DNA from: Aegilops tauschii subsp. strangulata
Taxonomy: Eukaryota > Streptophyta > Magnoliopsida > Poales > Poaceae
DNA: 64,000 nucleotides
Direction of reading: 5' to 3'
NCBI RefSeq assembly: GCF_002575655.3
Contig: NC_053038.3
Span: 139,206,885 to 139,270,884 of the forward strand
A program made the position numbers and the translations under genes. The notes below the pieces were generated by a model. It had not been told where the DNA came from. It did no database searches and saw only the letters and a program-made list of their open reading frames with translations. Positions 45,601 to 58,315 of this stretch are shown here, piece after piece. Position 1 is the first letter of the stretch. Every line of letters starts with the position of its first letter.

Positions 45601-47010
45601 TGTAAAGATGACATAGCATACAACAAAACACATGTAGAGCTCATACTCATAATATGCACAGATTAAAAGCAACAAAAATAACAAATCCTCATGTTCTGAT
45701 AAGAGACAGCAGTTAACAGCATATAGCACTCTTACAACGATGATGAGGGCATCAAGATGAACTCTAATGAACATGACCCAATGGAACAAAATGAAGAGCA
45801 CAACGAGATGAACATTTCAATATATTATATGCACAAAACGGAGCAATATGCATGGAGATATGACATGCCAAAGTGGGCATCAGAAAGTTGGGAATCAGGG
45901 ACTTAGAAAAATATACCACTCCGAGAAATGGACGGGGAGATGCGGGACGAGGCGATCCGGGACGGGGCCGTGGGCGTTTGGATCAGGGAGTGGTGGATCT
46001 CGTCCCACTCCCCAGATCTGGCGACGAGGTGGCGGCTTCGGCGAGGAGGACCGGCGGGGAAGGTCGCGGCGGAGCCGGCGGGCTCCGGCAGAGGCGGGGC
46101 GGCCCGACTCCGCCCGGCGAGCGCGGGGAGGCGCGGGCAGCGGAGAACGGGCGCGCCGGCGAGGGGCGCGGGCGGCGGGAGCGGGGCGGCGCGGGGCCGC
46201 GGCCGACGGCGGCGGCCGGCACCGGAGTAGGCGGCGGGTCCAGCGGGCGGCGTGAAGAGGCGGCGGGGCGGAGCATCGCCGGGGCGGCGGAGGCGGCGCC
46301 GCGGGGCGCGGCGTGAGGGAGCTCGGCCCGATCCGGCCCGGGGCGGGGCTCCCCGTGGGCCAGGCGGGCCGGCGGCGGTGGGAGGCGGCGGGTGCCACGT
46401 GGCGGCCGCGGATTCGTCGGGCGGAGGCGGCGGACAGATCCGGCGGCGGAGAAATTTGTCCGGGCGTGAGGTGGAAGAGGGCTAGGGTGGTTCTGATCTG
46501 AAATTTCGAGGGAGGGGATGTATATATGTAGGGGGAGCTAGGAGAGTCCAAACGGGGTGCGGTTTTCGCCCACGCGATCGGTATCGAACGACCGAGAGCA
46601 TGGCGGAGACTTGGAGAGGCTTTGGGCTGTTTGGAGGGGGGTTTTGCTGCAACACACAAACGGACTTTGCGGTTACCCGGTTAACCGTTGGAGCATCAAA
46701 CGACCTCCAAATGGCACGAAACGTGATAGGTGGTCTACCGGTGGTATACCAAGGCCACATGGCAAGCCTCGGTCCATTCCGAGAATGTTCAAGACCCGCT
46801 CACGAAAATAAACAAGAGGGGTGCGCCGGAGGAGGTGGAAGTGCCGTATTGCAAAACGGACAACGGGGAAAATACTCGGAGGCAAGTTTAGAAAAACATG
46901 ATGATGCAATGTGTATGATGACATGGCAAAATGCAACACGCAAACACAAGACATGGAAAGGACGGCGAATAACTGGCAGACACCTGGCGCATCAGATCCG
47001 GGGCGTTACA
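42684..47010 (-). repeat. 5' LTR of the LARD, main part
   Basis: It resumes after the ctttt duplication with gcaaggtgg, as in the uninterrupted LTR at 22156, and runs to ...GGGGCGTTACA at 47010. It includes the GC-rich island at 45920-46480 and a TATA region near 46521. The small ORFs in it are not conserved between the two LTRs. Confidence 0.85.
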
Positions 47011-47015
47011 TTGCC
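47011..47015. other. Target site duplication of the LARD, right copy (ttgcc)
   Basis: It matches 22071-22075 and marks where family C resumes. Confidence 0.85.
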
Positions 47016-49824
47016 GCTCGGAGTGAGGCTTGATGGCGGCGTTCCTCCCCCAGCATGAGATCCATCCCCCGCGTGGCGTCCCGGCGTGCCTCGTCAAACG
47101 CCAAGACCCGCGCGGAGCGATGCCTGATCCCATGTGGCAGAAGCACTTCAGCTCCATTGACGAGGAAGAATGGAGTTTCGCCAGTCGGCTTGGTCGCAGT
47201 GGTGCGGATGGACCACAACACGGACTGGAGCTCGTCCAGCCAGCCCCTGCCGTAGGCTTCGAGCTTCTTCTTGAAAGTCCTTGCTTTGAGGCCCCTCGGG
47301 ACCCCTGCGTTTGCGCGCTCGGCTTGTCCGTTGCTCCTGGGGTGTGCCACTGAGGTGTAGCATATCTGTGTTCCAAGATTAGCACAATATGTTTTTAAAA
47401 AGGTTGCTGGTGAACTGCGAGCCGTTGTCGGTGATGAGGCAATTAGGGACTCCGAATCGGCTCACGAGGCCCTTGATGAACTTAACCACCAAGCCGGCCG
47501 GGATGGTTCGGACTGGCTCCATCTCTGCCCACTTGGTGAATTTGTTGATGGTGACGTAGATGTAGGGTAGCCCCCGGGCGCTCGAGGGAACGGTCCCAAG
47601 ATGTCCAGCCCCCAGACCGCAAACGATCATGAGAGTGGGATAGTCTGGAGGCCCTGAGCAGGCTGGTGGATTTGCTTGGCATGGAACTAGCAGGCTTCAC
47701 AGGATCTCACCAGCTCGATTGCGTCATTGAGTGCCGTGGGCCAGTAGAATCCGCTGCGGAACACCTTGCCCACCAAGGTGCGCGATGACGAGTGATGTCC
47801 GCAGTCGCCACCTTGTATGGAACAGCTCGCACCCCAGCTCCCTGGAGATGCATCGCAAGGAAACATCGTTTGGTCGTTTTCGGTATAGCTCACCGTCCTC
47901 AATGCAGTAGGTTGTGGCCTGCCGAGCCACGCGCTCCGTGTCTTCCTCCTTCTCTGGCAGGGTTCCCTGCAGCAGGTACACCTTGAATTCTTTGATCCAG
48001 CACCCCTCCCGAGGCTCGAGCGCAAGGAGCAAGCGTGCTCCTGTGGTCGGGCCGCAGACGGGGGCTCTCGAAGTTGGTGGTGGGGGAATCTCCTCCTGAG
48101 GCGGTGTTGGCTCTGCGGCCGGGGGAGGGGGGCAGGGGGCTACTGAAGGCTTGAAGAGTCGCTCCTCGAAGACGCCGGGCTCCTGCGGCTGGCGTTTGGA
48201 CGCTCTCTTGGTGATATCGTCAGCTTCCTTGTTCGTTCCGCGAGGTACGTGCTGCAGCTCCAGGCCCAAGAATTGCTTCTCCATCCTGCTTACCTCTGCC
48301 AGGTATGCCCCCATGTGTTCATTCTTTGGTTCATACACTTTGTTGGAGAAGTTGAGAAGGAGCTGGGAGTCGCCCTGGATGGTGAGGCGCTTCACGCCTA
48401 AGGCGGTCGCGGCCTTGAGGCTGGTGATCAAGCCTCCGTACTCCGCGATGTTGTTGGAGACCTTCTTGCCACGTTAGAAACAAAGTTGCACGTCGTATTA
48501 GGGCTTGTCGTGGGTGGGCGAGATGACCACGGCTCCAGCCCCCGTGCCCTGACGTGCGAAGGCCCGTCGAAGTACATGACCTAGCCGTCTGGTGCTTCGC
48601 TCCCTGGCGAAAGGGACCTGTCCTCGCCCGCCTCGGGCACTGGAGCGTTGGTCCACTCCGTCACGAAGTCGGCGAGCGTGGCACCCTTGATGACCCTGGT
48701 AGGACTGAATTCTAGCTGGAATGCCTGTAGTTCGATGTTCCATTCTGTGACCCTTCAGGCAGCATTGGGGCTCCGGAGTACCCTCTCCAATGGGTAAGCT
48801 GAGACGACCTTAATGGGGTGGCCTTGGAAGTAGTGGCGCAGCTTGCGCGAGGCCATGAGGAACGCGAGCAAAATCTTCTGCGGCATGGGGTAGCGTGCTC
48901 GCGCGTCACGTAGTACTGTTCTGACGATGTACACCGGGTGCTCGACGAGAGCGGAAGTGTTGGTGGAGTCCGAGACCTCCTGAGGCTGGGGGACCTCAGG
49001 AGCTCGGTCGCCTATCTGGGCAACCGCAGCCTCAGGAGCGCCGTCTTGTGGGGCCTGGTCATCTTCTGGCGCTGCCATGGCCTCATGGGTGTCATCTTGG
49101 TGTTGCATCATCCCGAACGAATGTGTGGCATTGTGTGGCTGGCTCCTGGCCCAGCGCTCCTCTCGGACGGCCACAAGCGCTGCGCTAGCAGATTGAGGCA
49201 TGGCGGCCAGGTAAAGCACCAGGGGCTGGAGAGGACGCTGCGCCACCATCACCGGTGGGCTGGTGAGGTATCTCTTGAGGTCTTGAAATGCCGCGTCAGC
49301 CTCCGGAGTCCACTCGAACGGGCCCTTCTTTTTCATCAGCTTGAAGAACAGGAGGGCGCGCTCCCCCAGCTTGGAGATAAAGCGCCCTAATGAAGTCATG
49401 CAGCCCGCCAGCTTTTGCATTGCTTTGAGAGTCTGGGGTGGCTCATCTCTTCTATTGACATCACCTTGTCCGGGTTCGCCTCGATCCCTCTGTGTGACAC
49501 AAGGAAACCCAGCAACTTACCGGAGGGGATGGCAAAACACGCATTTCTTCGGGTTGAGCCGTAGGTCCACCTAGCGGAGGCTGGTGAATGTTTCCTCCAG
49601 ATCCTGGATGAGGGTCCTTGCCTCCCGAGATTTTACCACGATGTCGTCGACGTAGGCCTCAGCGTTCCTCCCAAGCTGCTGGCCTAGGGCGATGTGCATC
49701 AGCCACTGGAAGGTTACCCCAGCATTGTGCAGCCCGAATGACATGCAGGTGTAGCAGTACACCCCGCACAGGGTCAAGAAGGCCGTCTTCTCAATGTCTT
49801 GTACCACCATCTTGATCTGGTGGT
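47011..49824 (-). pseudogene. Pol of family C, right unit: RT part, RNase H, archaeal RNase H, integrase
   Basis: This continues the integrase cut at 22075. On the minus strand from right to left it carries the RT from HQIKM (motif A) through an intact AEAYVDDIVVKS box, then thumb and connection (49420-48755), RNase H and the archaeal-type RNase H (RLTIQGDSQLLLNFSNK, HVPRGTNKEADDI, about 48430-48150). The integrase follows, with CGHHSS and SCEAC zinc ligands, TDNGSQF and NGQAERAN. Several frameshifts split it into short frames. RT sequence upstream of motif A, protease and gag are missing, because an Athila-type LTR abuts at 49825. Confidence 0.75.
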
Positions 49825-51398
49825 TGATGTCGCTTGAAGCTACGTCGGTATTTCCCCAAAGAGGAAGGGATGATGCAGCACAGCGGCGATAGGTATTTCC
49901 CTCAGATATGAAACCAAGGTTATCGAACCAGTAGGAGAACCAAGCAACACAACATAAACAACCCCTGCATACAGATAACACATAATCGCAACTCGACGTG
50001 ATAAAGGGGTTGTCAATCCCTTCCGGGGTACGGCGCCTCAAGTAGGCAAACGGACGTGAGATAAATTTGTAGTAAATTGATAGATCGAACGCCAAATAAA
50101 ATAAATAAGAATAAATTGCACCAAGGTATTTTTGTATTTTTGGTTTAATAAATGTGAAGATAAATGCAAGGAAAAAGTAGATCGCAAAGGCAAATATATG
50201 AGAAAGAGACCCGGGGTCCATAGGTTTCACTAGTGGCTTCTCTCGAGAAAAATAGCAAACGGTGGGTGAACAAATTATTGTTGGGCAATTGATAGAACTT
50301 CAAAAACTCATGATGATATCCAGGCAATGATCATTACATAGGCATCATGTCCAAGATTAGTAGAGCGACTCCTGCCTGCATCTACTACTATTACTCCACA
50401 CATCGACCGCTATCCAGCATGCATCTAGAGTATTAAGTTCATGGAGAAACGGAGTAATGCAATAAGAACGATGACATGATGTGGACAAGATCTATTTATG
50501 TAGAGATAGACCACATCGTTTTATCCCTAGTAGCAACGATACATACGTGTCACTGGGATCAAGCACCGTAAGATCGAACCCAGTACAAAGCACATCTTCC
50601 CATTGCAAGATAAATAGATCAAGTTGGCCAAACAAAACCCAAATATCGGAGAAGAAATACGAGGCTATAAAAGATCATGCATAAAAGAGATCAAAGAAAC
50701 TCAAATACTTTCATGGATACAAAAAGATAGATTGATCATAAACTCAAAGTTCATCGATCCCAACAAACACACCGCAAAAGAGTTACATCATATGGATCTC
50801 CAAGAGACCATTGTATTGAGAGTTCAGAGAGAGAGAGAGATGAAGCCATCTGGCTACTAACTACGGACCCGAAGGTCTACAAAGAACTCTCACGCATCAT
50901 CGGAGAGGCACCAATGCAGGTGGTGAACCCCATCCGAGATGGTGTCCTGATTGGATCTAGTGGTTCTGAACTCTGCGGCGGCTGGATCAATATTTCGTTG
51001 ACTCCCCTAGGGTTTTGGGAATATTGGGGTATTTATAGAGCAAAGAGGCGGTCCGGGGGGCACCCGAGGTGGGCACAACCCACCAGGGCACGCCTGGGCC
51101 TCTTGGCGCACCCTGGTGGGTTGTGCTCTCCTCAGAGCACCCCAGGCTCCGCCGGGGCCCATTATGTTCCTTCTGGTCCAAAAAAATCTCCATAAAGTTT
51201 TGTTGCATTTGGACACCGTCTGATATTGATTTCCGGTGATGTAAAAAACATGCAGAAAACATCAACTGGCACTTGGCACTATGGCAATAGGTTAGTACGA
51301 AAAAATGATATAAAATGACTATAAAATGATTATAAAACATCCAAGATTGATAATATGACAGCATGGAACAAGCAAAAAATATAGATACGTTGGAGACG
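49825..51398 (-). repeat. Athila-type LTR (element G), cut by the CACTA element
   Basis: It is related to the LTR of element F. It begins TGATGTCGC on the plus strand right after the RT fragment of family C and continues to ...gatacgttggagacg at 51398, where CACTA starts. A TATAAATA box on the minus strand is at 51030-51037. No ORF is supported. The rest of the LTR and its element should lie beyond the CACTA element, outside the window. Confidence 0.6.
51030..51037 (-). promoter_or_regulatory. LTR promoter TATA box, element G
   Basis: The minus strand reads TATAAATA, inside the U3 side of the LTR. Confidence 0.5.
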
Positions 51399-51880
51399 CA
51401 CTACTAGGGAAAGGGCTATAGATGAAATGGCCACTAATGGCGCACCAGACATGTGGTGCGCCACTACTAAATAGCAGTGGCGCACCATGTGCTTGTGCGC
51501 CATTAGTGTGAAAGACACTAATGGCGCACCAGACACACGGTGCGCCACTAGTAACAGTTTTTTTTCCAAACATACTAATGGCGCACCAGGGCACAGTGCG
51601 CCATTACTAGTTCTAACTAGTAATGGCGCACCAGCCTCATAGTGCGCCACTACTATATTTTTTTTGCAAAACTACTAATGGCGCACCAGTGTATAGTGCG
51701 CCATTACTAGTTTAAACTAGAAATGGCGCACTGTGCCCTGGTGCCCCATTAGTGTATATTTTTTTTATTTTTTTGCAAAACTACTAATGGCGCACCACCA
51801 CCAGGTGCGCCATTAGTAACCAGGGTTACTAATGGCGCATTTGTAGGTGGTGCGCCATTAGTAACCTGGGACCAGCTAGA
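51399..51880. repeat. CACTA terminal and subterminal repeats
   Basis: About 16 copies of a TGGCGCACCA / TGGTGCGCCA word in alternating orientation, many preceded by ACTAAT or followed by ATTAGT, with T-rich spacers. Subterminal repeats of this kind are the binding sites of the TnpA-like protein in CACTA elements. Confidence 0.85.
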
Positions 51881-52341
51881 TATTTTGGACAGCCACGCCT
51901 ACCCACTCACTTTCCCCACTTCATTCTCTCCACCTCCTCCTCCAAGCTTGTCTCGGCTGCCTCCTCCTCCTCACCTCATTTGCACCATAAATCCATCCAA
52001 ATTAAGTGGTTAAATTACCTTTTTTTGATAGGTAAGTAAGGGGGAAGCTATCTTTATGTTGTTCTCCCTCCAACAACGTGCGCATGCACTTTTTATGGCC
52101 TAGCTAGATCTATGTATGTTTGTGGTGTTGCATATGTTTGTGGTGTTGCATATATGTTTGTGTTTGCAGGTACCGGTATTTGAAATGCGATAGTTGCCAA
52201 TATTTTGCCGGAATGTTGATTCATTTCCGTTTCGGCGAGAATTTTGGCATTATGCATTCTTTTTGGTCCTATTTTTAGGGAAAGTCATGCCAAATTTTTT
52301 CTTGGTTCTAAAATATCGTTTTGCTCTACCCGCAGGCGACC
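51881..52341 (+). other. CACTA leader region
   Basis: No ORF. Likely 5' UTR: a pyrimidine-rich stretch is followed by a splice acceptor-like cccgcag just before the transposase ATG at 52342. Confidence 0.45.
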
Positions 52342-55300
52342 ATGGTCCGCACAATGACCGAAGGCATCATGAATAGGTTTTTGAGCTCCGCGAAGGCCGA
52401 GATGCTTCAAAAGAACGAGACGGAGATAAGATGTCCGTGTCGAAGATGCAAGCTGAAGATCCTTATTGCGGACCTGGATTCCGGGCAGGTGCGGGACCAC
52501 CTGCTCTTGCGTGGTTTCATGGATGGCTATCGGTGGCATGGTGATGAAGATGACTATGAAGTCGTCCATGGGGGCCGGGCAAGAAATGAGGAAGGGCAGC
52601 AAGACAACCACCGTGGCTCGGGCGGGCGAGAAGACGAAGAATCTCCAGGACATGATCACGACGGTGATGCTGTACACAGTCATCCTGTAGAAGATGCCGG
52701 ACATGATGATAAGGAAGATGCCGGAGCAGATGAAGGGCATGATCATGAAGATGAAGATGCCGGTGGAGCAGACGACGATGGACCATCGATGGGCTGGGTG
52801 CAGGACCCTCATATTCAAGAGCTGCTTCTCAAGCAGACGGATAACGCAAGAGCTGCCGCCCGAGAGAAAGCCAAGCTGGATCAACTGGAGATAGACGCGG
52901 TTACTCCATTGTATGAAGGATGCAGGCCCGAGGATACCCGCCTGAAAGTAACGCTCATGGCTCTGGAGATGAAGGTAAAACACAAAATGACCGACGCATG
53001 CTTCGACGAGAACATGTCATTCTGGCACGAACGTCTTCCCTAGGGGAACAAGTGCCCGACCAGTTTCGAGGAGGCGAAGAAAATCGTGTGTCCTCTGGAT
53101 TTACCGCACGTGAAATACCATGTGTGCATGAACAATTGCATCATTTATCGGGACGAGCACGCGAAGTGTACCATATGTCCGGTGTGCGGCGTCACTCGAT
53201 ACAAGAAGAGGAAGAAAGCTCCTCGAAAAGTGGTGTGGTACTTTCCGATCACTCCTCGTCTGCAGCGGTATTTCGCGGACCCTAAGGTAGCAAAGCTCCT
53301 GCGTTGGCACGCGGATAGGGAGGAGAAGAAGCGAGAAGATGACGCAAATGATCCGGAGATAAATAAAAAAGACAAGATGCTGAGTCACCCTAAGGATGGG
53401 AGCCAGTGGCAAGCGTTGAACTTTGAACACCCAGAATTTGGGAAGGATCCAAGGAACATCGTGCTAGGCGTGAGCACCGATGGAGTCAATCCGTTTGGCA
53501 GCCAGAGAAGCACACATAGCACCTGGCATGTGTTTGTGTGGATGTACAACCTTCCCCCCTGGTTGGGCATAAAGAGGAAGTACATTCACATGAGTATGCT
53601 AATTGATGGGCCGAAACAACCAGGGAACGACATCAATCTGTATCTGGGGTTGCTGAAAAAGGAGCTAGACACGCTGTAGAAAACGCCAGCCAATACGTGG
53701 GACGCCGCAGCGAAAGAATATTTCCCTATGAGAGCCGCACTTCTCACGACGGTGCACGACTATCTCGGTTACGGATATCTCGCGGGGCAGATGGTCCACG
53801 GATTTTCTGGATGCGTCAGGTGCATGGATGACACAACGTATCGCCAGCTAGATAGAGATCCCGGGTCTTCTAAAACCGTGTTCATGGGACATCGAAGGTG
53901 GCTTCGCGACGATGACACGTGGAGGAAACGCAAGGATCTGTTCGGTGGTGAAACCGAACCCCGAAGACGCCCGCGTACGAGGAGCGGCGAGGAAATAGAC
54001 GAGATGTTGAAAAATTGGAAAGATTGCCCATTGCCGGGAAAGAAGCAAAAGGCGCCAGAGCCGGGAAAGAAGCGAAAGGCGCCAGAGCTGCTGCTGAAGG
54101 TATGGAAGACGAGGTCTGTTTTCTGGGACTTGCCGTACTGGAAGCTCCACCGTGTGCCTCACAGCCTTGATGTCATGCATATCACAAAGAATGTGTGCGA
54201 GAGTCTGCTTGGTACCCTGCTCAACATGCCAGAGAGGACCAAAGATGGGCCGAAAGCTAGGGAAGACTTGAAATCAATGGGCATCAGGGAGGAGCTTCAC
54301 GCTAATGATGATGATGATGAGGCGAAGCAGGACACGGAAAGTCGTCGCAAAGGCAAAAAGGCCAAGAAGACCGGAAATGACTTCCCTCCCGCGTGCTTCA
54401 CTCTAAGTCAGGAGGAGATCGATCAGTTTTTCACCTGCCTCGTAGGAGTAAAACTTCCTTACGGTTACGCGGGGAAGATAAGCAGATACCTAGACTCAGC
54501 GAAGCAGAAGTTCAGCGGGATGAAGTCTCACGACTGTCACATGCTGATGACACAGATACTTCCAGTTGCAATCCGTGGGATCATGGACGCGCATGTCCGT
54601 GAAACACTATTTGGCCTATGCAACTTTTTCGACGTCATCTCTCGGAAGTCGGTTGGCGTGAGGCAACTCAGAAGGCTACAGGAAGAGATCGTGGTGATAC
54701 TATGCGAGCTTGAGATGTACTTCCCGCCCGCATTCTTCGACGTTATGGTGCATCTGCTGGTCCATATCGTGGAGGATATCATCCAACTCGGGCCGACGTT
54801 CCTGCACAGCATGATGCCGTTCGAAAGGATGAATGGTGTCATCAAAGGATACGTTCGCGACATGTCACGTCCAGAGGGAAGCATAGATAGGGGCTTTCTG
54901 ACCGAAGAGTGCATCTCCTATTGCACGAATTATCTAGGCATAGAGAACCTCGTTGGTCTGCCCGTCAACAGGCACCTCGGCGGGCTCGCTGGATGGGGTC
55001 ACCGTGAGGGTCGCCGCGAAATGTATGTCGACTTCGAGGGTCGACTCGCCGACTTTGAAAGAGCAAACCTAGTCGCGCTACAACACATAGACTTGGTCGA
55101 TCCTTGGGTGGTAGAGCACAAAACCTTTATTGAGAAGACGTACAATGACCGAGGCCAACAGAGGACGGACGGAGATATAATCAAAGAGCACAACTCATGT
55201 TTCACGTGTTGGTTCAAGCAGAAGCTTCTGTCGTACCCTTTACATGAGGATTCTTCAGCGGAAGAATAACTCATATTCGCCTTGTCACGGGGCGCCGAGC

Positions 55301-55550
55301 ACAACCTGATGACGTATGAGGCACACGATATCAACGGCTACACATTCTACACCGAGGACAAGGACATGAAGAGCAATGGTTATCAGAACTCCGGGGTAAC
55401 GATTGAATCCTACACCGGTAACGACAAGGACAGATACTACGGAAGGATCGAGGAGATCTAGGAGCTGAGCTACACTGGAGAGAAGGTCCCGATGTTCCGT
55501 GTCAGATGGGCCAAGAGCATCATAAAAGAAGACCGGTATTTCACCACCAT
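52342..55550 (+). pseudogene. CACTA transposase (TNP2 type), broken by four in-frame stops and by element D
   Basis: A single frame from ATG 52342 runs to the insertion point without any frameshift. Stops are TAG 53041, TAG 53677, TAA 55267 and TAG 55459. Domains in order: an N-terminal transposase-associated segment with a Cys-rich CPCRRCK motif (about residues 1-75), an acidic His/Asp/Glu stretch, the Transposase_21 (PF02992) region with CPVCGVTRYKK, LGVSTDGVNPFG, LIDGPKQPGNDIN and FSGCVRCMDD, then the DUF4218 region (IRGIMDAHVRETLFGLCNFFD, MPFERMNGVIKGYVRD), and after the third stop a DUF4216 segment (KSNGYQNSGV, FRVRWAKS). The protein would cut the element ends in the nucleus. TnpA-like sequence is not in the window. 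Confidence 0.9.
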
Positions 55551-56189
55551 TGTCATGGAATTAACACGTCAGATGTCCTAGGTCTGAGGACTTAGTCGTG
55601 AGGCCAGTGCAACTATGTAGTAGCTTGAGAGGGGTTGATTGGGATGAGAGACGTAGGGCGGATCAACGCACAAGACAAGGGTTTAGACAGCTTCGGGCCC
55701 CGGGAAACTTCATCCGGTAACAACCCTACATGCTGTTTGTGGCTAGGTCTCATTATGCTCACGGGAGAGTCGCCGGTAAGCCGGCTCTTTGTGTCTAGCC
55801 CTAGAGATTGTTTCTTGTTGCTCTTCCCTCCTTGTGGAGCCCTGCCCCTCCTTATATAAGTTAGAGGGGCGGGTTACATGTGGAGTCCTAGTAGGACTAG
55901 GACTAGTCTATCTTCTCTTACAAGTTAATTACAAGTCCGGGTCATGCTTCCTCGTAAAGGAAATATTCGTCATCCCTTTCCTTTTAAGCCGGCCCACCAT
56001 CAGATGAGCCGGCCTTCTGGGCCTTGAGCCTAGTCTTCTATCTGACCCGCCGTCGGGGTCATCCGTGAGTCGTCAGGCACGTGAATCGTCTGACAGTGAG
56101 CCACCAGACCCGTGAGTCGCCAGTCCTCCGGCGGGTCACGGTGAAGCGCCAAGTCCGGCCGGGTCATACCGCGGGGTATATCCCCGACA
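55551..56189 (-). repeat. 3' LTR of element D (639 bp)
   Basis: In element orientation it starts TGTCGGGG and ends CCATGACA. A palindromic ggggtatatcccc lies at the inner end (56174-56186), and a TTATATAA box is near 55853. It is followed by ttagcccccag, the complement of the polypurine tract. Confidence 0.85.
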
Positions 56190-57939
56190 TTAGCCCCCAG
56201 TTTAATTTGGATTTATCCATGTTGAACTAATCTGCAATATAAACACAAGAACAAATTTGACAGGTTGTGTTCCGGGTTAAATATTCTTTGTAAGCCGGCA
56301 CTTGATCATCCTTAAGTCCTTGTCATCTTCCTTCTTGATATGTATCCATAATCTCATAGCAAATCTCTTTAGCAGATATGTTCAAATTTTGCCAATGCAA
56401 AAAATCCAGATACTTCCTTTGAAAAATCCGGGTCAACAGGCCAGCTTCAGAGTCAATTTGCTGACACTGGTCTCTTGTTGAGAAATATTGTAAGAGATAA
56501 TCCACTTGAGTCAGCCTTCAATGCTCTGACTTGACAAAAATATTGGTCTTCAAATATTCAACTTATATTCATCCGGCTTAAAGATATAAAACTTGCCGGT
56601 TTATGAGTACCAAAATTGCCGGGTTATAAATAGATGATGCCAAGTCATAATTGTCCCCGACGCCGGTTTATGGTTTTTGTAGACACCAGGTCAATCTGAT
56701 TTACTCAAAACTGAGAATTTGAAGATATTTCTCCGTTATATCCATATTACCTGTAGCCCCCAAGGGCCGGTTTAATCAGCATGAATAAGCCGGGACTTAT
56801 CACCGTGGCTTTAAATAAAATCCAGTTGTGTAGCCCCCATGAGTCGGCTATAGTCATAGTAGTGTAGCCGGGTCATCCTAGAATTGTCTTGAGTTGTTGC
56901 CAGGAGCAATTGGTAGCCCCCAAGGGCCAGCTCATTACGATGTGATGAGTCGGGTCTTCAATGAAGTGAGCAAAAAATGACTTTGCATTAGCCCCCAAGT
57001 GCCATGGTGCATGCTGGCAGTGACATGGGACTTGCATATTTGATGTAATCTCAACTTGAATAATGTAGCCCCCAAGTGCCGGGTTGTAAGCCTGCGGCGA
57101 CTCGGGACTATTCCTATCATTGTAGAATAAATCTTATCCATTGATAAAATAATAGCCATTGCGCTGAAGTGACTTTGAAAACCTCAATCATAATATTAGT
57201 TTCTGATAACCATAATAAAAATCCAGCCATGTTGGCTATTAAAGATTTGACTAACCCGGTTTGAAAACCTCAATCATTCAAATCATAATGAAAATCCAGC
57301 CAAGTTTGGCTATTTAAAGATTTCAAATACCTTATCTGTTGACAAGTAAATCCGGAGTTTAAATACCCGGCGGCTCTTGGCCGATGGCGATTTATTACGC
57401 CTCCATTGTAAGTCGGAATTTTTATAACCCGGCTATTTATAGCCTTTGAGAAAATCAAGAATTGATGAGCCTTTTGAGACACCAATTTCAACCTTTGATG
57501 ATGGGCTTGAACTTAATCATTTATGTAAGTCATAGCCCTGTAAATCCTGCACAGAGTTTAAACAACATATGCCCTGGTGACTTAACGTTAAAAGCCAGGG
57601 CGGGTAACCACCAAAATGTAGTCTTATCCTGCACACAAGTAGATCACAAGATCCCTTGGCAGTTTACCGCAGGGCGGGTCATAATATCTCACATATAACC
57701 ACTGTGATATTGAATTTGTACTGCCGGTTTACATGACCTGTGCAGTAAGGGTGATAACCCAATCTTTAGAAGCCAATGCTTCCACATAGATGATGATTGT
57801 CATAAGCTGGCGATTTATCATTGAAAATCAAGCCGGGTTAAATAACAACCACTCATATACACTTTAGATATGAAAAAGAGCTTCAAATAAAATCCAAAAA
57901 TTGTTTGCAAAAAGAGACTTCAAAAATTTTGAGGCTTCT
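56190..57939 (-). other. Element D interior, left part: non-coding with repeated AGCCCCC words
   Basis: No supported ORF. AGCCCCC words (GGGGGCT on the sense strand) appear at about 56191, 56755, 56832, 56915, 56990 and 57067, each resembling the polypurine tract. CCGGCTTA words also occur. Confidence 0.55.
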
Positions 57940-58315
57940 GATTCGAATACGATCAGAAAACCGTCCCAAAGGGGTTAAGCTAAGATTCGAATACGATCAT
58001 ATAGCCCCCAGTGGCTTTGGCGTTACCGATCAAGAGGGTACCGACAGCTATGTTCTCTTTGGTTCGAATACGACCTATGTTGGAACAGGAAGCCCCCAAA
58101 TGACCTTGAGAGTTGTTTAACGACGCTGATTCGAATACGATCCACGTCGGTTCCCAAAAGGGGTTGAGCTATGATTCGAATACGATCAAGAAGCCCCCTA
58201 GTGAGCTCAGCAGTGTGCCGATCAAGAGGGTACCGACAGCTATGTTCTCTTTGGTTCGAATACGACCTATGGTTGAACAGGAAGCCCCCAAGTGACCATA
58301 ATAAGATAAGCCGTA
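57940..58315. repeat. 188-bp tandem repeat of element D (two units)
   Basis: GATTCGAATACGATC boxes at 57940 and 58128, 188 bp apart, with the same internal layout as in element B (TTCGAATACGA boxes and AGCCCCC words). It is non-coding. Confidence 0.8.

Larger units (their letters stand above)
22076..47010 (-). mobile_element. Non-autonomous LARD, Sukkula-like, interrupted by element B
   Basis: Two long LTRs (4455 bp at 22076-26530; about 4403 bp as 29635-29715 plus 42689-47010) flank a 3.1-kb interior without any retrotransposon ORF. LTR termini are TGTAACGC...GTGTGACA in element orientation. A primer site of the tRNA-iMet type adjoins the 5' LTR, and the 5-bp target duplication is perfect. 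LTRs of about 4.5 kb around a non-coding core of 3-3.5 kb are the hallmark of the large retrotransposon derivatives described in barley (Sukkula). The family name is inferred from these dimensions. Proteins for its movement must come from another element. Confidence 0.8.
51399..55550 (+). mobile_element. CACTA (En/Spm-type) DNA transposon, right end outside the window
   Basis: It begins CACTACTAGGGAAAGGGC, the typical grass CACTA terminal inverted repeat, preceded by the candidate 3-bp target copy ACG (51396-51398). Subterminal repeats and a TNP2-type transposase frame follow. Element D is inserted at 55551, so the 3' end lies past position 64000. Confidence 0.9.

Noticed and set aside
51399..51880. 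Short palindromic repeats with spacers that could be mistaken for a CRISPR-like array
   Set aside because: Repeats alternate in orientation and directly follow a CACTA terminus; they are transposon subterminal repeats in a plant genome.
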